Below are positions 58,444 to 64,000 of a DNA stretch of 64,000 bases, piece by piece. The notes under the pieces are model-generated. The model worked only from the letters and a program-made list of their open reading frames with translations. It had not been told where the DNA came from and ran no database searches. The stretch is from Branchiostoma floridae (taxonomy: Eukaryota; Chordata; Leptocardii; Amphioxiformes; Branchiostomatidae), in contig NC_049979.1 of assembly GCF_000003815.2 (NCBI RefSeq), positions 19,711,201 through 19,775,200 on the forward strand, in the 5' to 3' direction. Within the stretch, counting starts at the first letter, position 1; each line of letters begins with the position of its first letter. The position numbers and the translations under genes were made by a program.

Positions 58444-60144
58444 ATGGCAGGGGTGCAGGGATCACGGGCATCATTTGATTTTTGTCACAATCCGCATGCA
58501 GGCTCCCTCTTGCAGGGCTTGCAGGAACTGCGATCAGACAACAAGCTGCTTGATGTTACCCTTTGCGTCTCTGGAAAAGAGATCCCGTGTCACCGAAATG
58601 TTCTGGCTGCTTGCAGTGAATACTTCTGTGCAATGTTCTGCAATGGACATCGCGAGACCAAAGAGTATAAAGTAACCATTAACGAGGTCGACAGTAACGC
58701 CTTGCAGCTTCTTGTGGACTATGCATACACATCAAAAGTCACAATCACAGAACACAATGCTGTGGAACTTTTAGAAGGGGCCAACTTCTTCCAGATCCAA
58801 CCTGTGCGTGATGCTTGTGTGACTTTTATATCCAACAATCTGAGTGCTGAAAACTGTCTGCAGATGATGCACATAGGCAACATACTGTCCTGCCCAGACC
58901 TGGAGAAGAAAGCAAGGTTATGTATCTTGAAGGAGTTTGCAGCAGTTAGTAAAACACCTGAGTTTTTTTCTTTGACAAAGGAACTGCTCATCACATTTAT
59001 TTCATCTGATGACCTCAATGCTTCAGAAGAAACAGTCTACACAGCAGTGATGGCATGGATCAACCATGACGCTAGGGGGAGGAACCAGGAGATGAAAGAG
59101 CTGATGGAACTGGTCAGGTTTCCCTTCATGGACAAGATGTACTTCTTGGAGAATGTGGAGAGTAACAACACTGTACGCAAGACTTGCCATGATACCGTCC
59201 TGGAAACTCGCAAGTACCAGCTGTTCCCAGGAGAGGTCCAGTCACCCCGCACCCGTCCTCGCCGTGCCACTGGTCTGAAGGAGGCAGTAGTGATCATTGG
59301 AGGGCTAGAGAAAAATGGTGATGAGAGGCCAGTTTACTCTCATTCCATCACAATGACAGACTCCATGGAGCCAACCAGCTCGAGCTGGGTGCCCATGACC
59401 AGAATTGATCACAAAACATGTAGCAGCTGTGTGACTGTTCTTGGCACAAGTGACATTCTTGTGTCTCTTGACAAGGAAGTGTGGCTGTACCAACCAGAGC
59501 TAAACTCCTGGTCCCAACTTGCTGAGATGAACTCAGATCGATATTTTCATGGGTTAGCAGTATTACAAGGTAAAGTGTATGCAATTGGTGGTAAATTATA
59601 TAAAAGTAAAATGCTTCCTGCTCTTTCATCTGTAGAGGTCTATGATAGAAGGCATCACAAGTGGACTGAAGGCATACCTCTCGCACGGCCAATGATAGGT
59701 CATGCCATTGCAGTGTTGGATGGCAACATATATGTAATGGGTGGGATTGACAGTGAAAAGAAACAAACATCTACAGTGTACCGCTTCAGCCCAGGGGACT
59801 CCCAGTGGCAACCACAGAGAAACATGCCCGAAGCAGCTGAGGGGATCATCACAGCTGTAGTTCTCAATGATAGCATCTACGTCGCTGAAGTACAGTCATG
59901 TATTTTCTGTTTTAAGCCTGATGATGATGGTGGTCTCTGGAGTAATGTAGTATCAGGTGTTCCACCTTGCTGTGGAATGACCGTCTTTGGCGAAAAGCTC
60001 TTTATCTGTGGAGGCCTGGTCAATGACATTACAAGTAAAGAAGTCTTATGCCTTGATCCGGAATCACAGTCACTTATCCATGTAGGGACCATGTCTAAAG
60101 GTCTGTATCTACCAGGTTGTGTCACCATACTGAAGAGTTGTTGA
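58444..60144 (+). CDS. KLHL24-like: KLHL24-like BTB-BACK-Kelch protein, copy B
   Basis: One coding exon of 566 residues starting MAGVQGSRASFDFCHNPHAG. The frame is open 22 codons further upstream, but that part precedes an acceptor (TTGTTTTGCAG, ending 58426) and is intron. The ATG 18 bases after the acceptor is chosen, matching the layout of copy A. Domain order is BTB (about 27-132), BACK (about 137-247), an SPRTRPRR linker near 267, and Kelch repeats (AVVIIGGL, VYAIGGK, IYVMGGI, LFICGGL). The expected role is CUL3 adaptor. Against copy A, the BTB coding sequence is almost identical even at silent sites, while the Kelch half carries many replacements (for example RTAVMCLDPETQ against SKEVLCLDPESQ). 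This suggests conserved CUL3 coupling with diverging substrate choice. Confidence 0.94.
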   Translation: MAGVQGSRASFDFCHNPHAGSLLQGLQELRSDNKLLDVTLCVSGKEIPCHRNVLAACSEYFCAMFCNGHRETKEYKVTINEVDSNALQLLVDYAYTSKVTITEHNAVELLEGANFFQIQPVRDACVTFISNNLSAENCLQMMHIGNILSCPDLEKKARLCILKEFAAVSKTPEFFSLTKELLITFISSDDLNASEETVYTAVMAWINHDARGRNQEMKELMELVRFPFMDKMYFLENVESNNTVRKTCHDTVLETRKYQLFPGEVQSPRTRPRRATGLKEAVVIIGGLEKNGDERPVYSHSITMTDSMEPTSSSWVPMTRIDHKTCSSCVTVLGTSDILVSLDKEVWLYQPELNSWSQLAEMNSDRYFHGLAVLQGKVYAIGGKLYKSKMLPALSSVEVYDRRHHKWTEGIPLARPMIGHAIAVLDGNIYVMGGIDSEKKQTSTVYRFSPGDSQWQPQRNMPEAAEGIITAVVLNDSIYVAEVQSCIFCFKPDDDGGLWSNVVSGVPPCCGMTVFGEKLFICGGLVNDITSKEVLCLDPESQSLIHVGTMSKGLYLPGCVTILKSC

Positions 60145-61343
60145 TGTACAATGGACTGCCATGTACTATTCTAAATTTAGAATATTCAAAGCTAAGTACA
60201 TCGTTTGATATTTCAAATGGATAATGTTAACAATCTGATTGTGGCCACCTCAGTAGCCTGCTGTTGTTAATGGCTGGGGGAATAGCACATGTTCACAGAC
60301 ACATTTTAGCTACATTATGGAAGGAACTATCATACCAAGGGAACTCTTCCACAAGCTTACTATAGGATATATCCAATAGTTTAAATCTAAGGAGGAATTT
60401 CCTCTAATGTACTTGAATCCTGTCAAATTCCTTGAAGAACATTGTTAGTACATCATGCTATTTGATAGAGCTATAGTCAAAAGTGTTTTAATTTTTCATG
60501 TTTTTTTTTCTGTGCCACTGTTCAGTTCATTGAGTAGTACAAAATTCCTGTAAGAGCCAATTTGTGATCATTAAATTATGGTCATTATTTTGTTTTGGTA
60601 CAAACATGTACCTTTGTATGAAAGATGTTAACCTTCTTAACAATGAGGATTAAAGGAACAATTAGAGATAGAATGGGAGCTGTATAGAATAGTTACTGTT
60701 ATCATACTGCCTCAAGTATAAGTAGTTTATTATTATTTTTCTGTAATTGTTATTGATGATTAACAAGCTGTGTTTGAAAAACATGACTGATTTTTTATTT
60801 TCTAAAAGTACAAGTAGTCAGACCATGTGAACAATTACTAGATGGTAGTAGCAGTAAAGTCACTGCAGAATTAGAGCCAGCTCAATCTGCATTGTAGAAA
60901 CTCCTAGATTCACCTTCTTAATCACACTGCCATTGGACTATTCAGTTTATTTGGCACAAACCACCAGTGTGCAGTGCCTAGATTTCAAACACTCTCTACC
61001 GGTACTCAAAGATCTAATAGATTTTGTTTGGCCACAGAAAGGACTGTTGAACTGCCTTGGTGGAACATTGGCGTACGTCACCTAGGTCATGAATATTAAG
61101 CACAAGTTTTCCCTTTGGACAACAACAAGGTGTCTTGTCTGGCTGACCGCTGGTTAGTGGCGACACCCCCAATAATGGAAAGGGCAGGGCAGCAGAGTAT
61201 GAACTGAGCAGAGTTCTAAGACACAGAGTCGAATCTGCATAGAATGAGCCAATCCACTTGAAAAAGATATAACATACTGTATCTGTTTTGGTTTTTACCT
61301 CAGTAACTTTTTGTTGGCAAAATGCACTTTTAATGCATGTTTT

Positions 61344-61349
61344 AATAAA
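61344..61349 (+). terminator. Candidate polyadenylation signal of KLHL24-like B
   Basis: AATAAA is followed by TTTTAGAAATGTGTGCTGG, about 1.2 kb after the stop codon. Other, weaker sites may be used. Confidence 0.45.
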
Positions 61350-61627
61350 TTTTAGAAATGTGTGCTGGCAGTTTCCTGACTGAAATACTCACTGTACATT
61401 AGGATGGAAACTTTATGTGTAGCCAGACTCATATGTTGCCCACAATGCATAACCTTACAATGTTGGGTGGGTTGTTTTCATTTCAAAAATGTTGTTTCCC
61501 AACCTCAGCTCTAGCATGGCTACATGATTGAGTTCCCATTTCTGAAACCGTTTTGCCTTTAGATTGTGAATGTTCCACTAGAAAATTGAAGTTTGCTTGC
61601 CTTGAAAAGAATAGAATGAGAACAGAT

Positions 61628-61853
61628 GACGTGCAATCCAAATAAGCACCATGAGGTCATGGGTAAGCATGTCCTTGGTGCTGAACGTACCTTCAATTCA
61701 GTGACAACTGTATGTTACAACTGGCAGTAATATGGAGCAGGATGATGTGCAATCCAAATAAGCACCATGAGGTAAACCTGTCCTTGGTGCTGAACGTACC
61801 TTCAATTAAGTGACAACTGTATGTTACAACTGGCAGTAATATGGAGCAGGATT
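61628..61853. repeat. Tandem duplication, 116-bp period, two units
   Basis: Both units contain GTGCAATCCAAATAAGCACC, GTCCTTGGTGCTGAACGTAC and AACTGGCAGTAATATGGAGC with few differences, so the duplication is recent. Confidence 0.93.
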
Positions 61854-62562
61854 TATGTGAATTCCAACACAAGAAGTTGTACTTACCCACATTTTTGACT
61901 GCACATTCCTCGATTCCTGTCTTTGCCTATGTATTTTTTTAAATATTTGGGTCAAATTTTTAAGTCCAATTTTTACATGTGTTGAAAAGCACAGTTCAAT
62001 CCTTCACCAATTTGACACTTAAGCTTTGATGCAGAGTAATGTACAAACAACAGGATACAATGTTCCTTATCTTTCCAAGATAAAACATGACAAGTAGAGG
62101 ATTATTGCAATAACTTTTATTATGAAAATAGTGGTCACAAATCTACAAACTTTTGTTTTTTCTAATAGAATGACTACAGCATCTCAGGCTACAAATCAAT
62201 TTGTACAAACATCACTCCTATTTGATGGGTTTAACTGCTACATGGAACTACTTTTGTTACAAAGTTCACAAACGTAAACTCTTGCTTTTGACTTAAGAAA
62301 GATTAGGTCATCATTTGGCCTAGAATGATTACAAAATGCAACAGTATCAAACTGTCACAAACAGTCCACATTGCAAGACATGAGAATGATTTTAATGCTT
62401 TTACAAGACAAAACATTTCTTACTGCACTAGTCCAAAATTGTTTTGAATCCATTTACAAAGAGCACTTGTAACTTTACCATAAGAGAAAACATCCTATCA
62501 ATATTGACATCTATGGAACATTACTAAAATTGCTTTTCATTATTTTTAATCTAAAACTCCTG

Positions 62563-63656
62563 TTATGTTGTACAGTTTGTTGACAAGAGGTCAAAGCTGA
62601 CCTCTGCAATGTTGAATGGTTCATGGAGGCAGTCAGGAGAAAGGAGGGAGGCGAGGCCGCCTTTCTGCTGGTTCTTCTTTAAGAACTTGGAGATTTCCTT
62701 CCACCTTGCCTGAGGGAATATACAGTAAAACAAAAGTTAAGACATGTCATTGGTACTGATTTTATATGAAGCCTGAATTCTGAGGTCCTTTGTTTGGTAG
62801 GAGGACTGTTTTGGATCTGATTTGAATAGCATAGCAACCCTGATGGCATGGTAGTGTGCAGTGGTTAGCCATGAGTTCGATTCTGCCTGTGTCGCTCACC
62901 TGGCATGCATGTTACCGGAAAGGGTTACAGTCCATGGACGGGATATTAAGCTGTTGTCCACTGTTCATTGTGCTTGTTGAACAGAGCTAGGGGAGTGTCA
63001 CTGGTACAATGAACCTGTAAATACTGTACATACTGGTAGGGACTGTCTGCACTATCACAACCAGTGGAACAAAGGCTCTTCAATGAACTAAACTGGATTG
63101 ATATCACTGTCACTATGATGCTTACATAAATCCAAATGGTAATCATCAGCAAAACCAAACTAAACCATAACAACAGTGTCCCAGAATCTGTGAACTCACA
63201 TCCATGACTGACCCGTCCCACCACTTGTACTCAGGGAGTGATGTGGAGAACAGCAGGGCATAGGCCGTCTCCAGAAACACCTGGCTGAACAGGGTCTTCA
63301 TCTGCTCACTGTCACGCTAGGGGAGGACACAGAAATATATTTGTTGAAAACATGACAACACATTACACAAGTTAGGCAGGTGTTCACACCTAGTATAGGC
63401 TGTCTAGCTAATAGTACAAAATTTTACCATGTCTATTCATGATACACAACATAGGTACATCAATGATGGTAATACACAAAGACCAGTAATAAAAATGCAC
63501 AGAATAAGAATTAGTTAGAAACATCCTACTCTTACTTCTCATCTCAATTCAGTAATTTTGAGCAAGCCAAAGCTTAGATCTACTGAAGCTTATCTATACC
63601 TTCCTTCTTACCTTGTTTGCTTTCTTCATTGTCTTCATTTTCTCACCCCAGACACT
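62563..63656 (-). CDS. C-terminal three exons of an unrecognised gene
   Basis: I do not recognise this gene. On the minus strand the exons are 63656-63612 (15 codons), 63316-63200 (39 codons) and 62709-62563 (48 codons plus TAA). All are phase 0 with good GT-AG borders (GTAAGA, GTGAGT; TTTTCAG, CCCCTAG, CCCTCAG). The joined 102 residues run SVWGEKMKTMKKANKRDSEQ, then a hydrophobic helix (VFLETAYALLFSTSLPEY), KWWDGSVMDARWKEISKFL, and a tail ending in CTT. It is mostly helical and basic, with no catalytic motif visible. Upstream exons should lie beyond 64000. Three consecutive in-phase exons with strong splice sites make a real gene likely; the identity is open. Confidence 0.7.
62845..62960 (+). 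mobile_element. Degenerate tRNA-derived SINE fragment
   Basis: TGGCATGGTAGTGTGCAGTG followed by a B-box-like GAGTTCGATTCT resembles a tRNA-type SINE head. It lies in the intron between the last two exons of the minus-strand gene. Ends unclear. Confidence 0.4.
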
Positions 63657-64000
63657 CTGAAAATAAGGAAACTCTGCATCACACACAACAAACTCTACAA
63701 TGTACATGTTAATTTATCTGACATGCATATTTGACATTTTCTTACAATATCTTTCCACACTGTACAAACTGCCCAACAAATCATTTCTTTCCACTCATAG
63801 TAATAATCATACCCTGTGCCTGCCAACAGGGGAAGCACAATGCTTTCTAGTGGTAGTGCAACAGTTTTGCTACTGCTAGCATGCTCAGCCAAGCAGCCCA
63901 ACTCTTTTCATGAATTCAGTAAGTGTATTGGGTTCTTTTACGTGGAAGTTTGACGCTTGAGGCGTAAAGCTGCCTCACACACAAGTCTGATGACTTCACA
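63657..64000. other. Intron of the minus-strand gene, no exon seen
   Basis: No further exon of the gene at 62563-63656 was recognised. The last 100 bp resemble a dispersed repeat. Confidence 0.4.

Larger units (their letters stand above)
60145..62562. other. 3' flank of KLHL24-like B and intergenic DNA
   Basis: AT-rich, with a plus-strand polyadenylation signal at 61344 and a tandem duplication at 61628-61853. No exon was seen. The right part should include the minus-strand 3'UTR of the gene ending at 62563. Confidence 0.55.

Overview
The window looks like genomic DNA from an invertebrate deuterostome, most likely a lancelet (Branchiostoma). This is inferred from three things. The intron-rich genes are of chordate type. 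A KLHL family is locally expanded. The short inverted-repeat DNA transposons and tRNA-derived SINEs are dense and typical of that genome. No species was confirmed by search. Two runs of exactly 100 N (5577-5676 and 56028-56127) are assembly gaps.

Layout. (1) 983-3627 (+) holds the last four coding exons of a sphingolipid delta4-desaturase (DEGS family); its first two exons lie off the left edge. (2) 3628-11453 is non-coding and transposon-rich. (3) 11454-11841 (-) holds two exons of an unrecognised gene with a CxxC/CxxC zinc-ribbon-like segment, starting 283 bp from the next gene. (4) 12125-18070 (+) is a complete six-exon second DEGS copy of 333 aa. (5) 18071-24469 is a long 3' flank with a MITE, a roughly 270-290 bp tandem repeat, a polyadenylation signal and a hAT-like element. 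(6) 24470-41109 (-) is a complete SLC25A29-like mitochondrial basic amino acid carrier in four exons with very long introns full of mobile elements. (7) 42370-45573 (+) is a second mitochondrial carrier of the SLC25A45/47/48 group in five exons, head-to-head with SLC25A29. (8) 45574-50048 is non-coding. (9) 50123-51817 (-) and 58444-60144 (+) are two divergent KLHL24-like BTB-BACK-Kelch genes, each with its whole ORF in one exon behind a 5'UTR intron. (10) 62563-63656 (-) holds the last three exons of an unrecognised gene that continues past the right edge.

The neighbourhood is built from three local duplications: a direct DEGS pair, a head-to-head carrier pair and a head-to-head KLHL pair. 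The two DEGS copies would act in ceramide synthesis at the ER. The two carriers would move cationic or methylated amino acid type metabolites across the inner mitochondrial membrane. The KLHL pair would encode CUL3 ubiquitin-ligase adaptors. There is no sign that the three pairs form one pathway.

The most unusual signals are four points. (a) A set of short palindromic elements have TA...TA ends; four have perfect 9-bp target-site duplications. (b) A 256-bp tract differs at only one base between the inverted KLHL copies, which suggests gene conversion. (c) The carrier pair is divergent and shares its exon-2 structure. (d) One transposon has subterminal arrays of a motif close to TACGCTCTACGCAAAATT.
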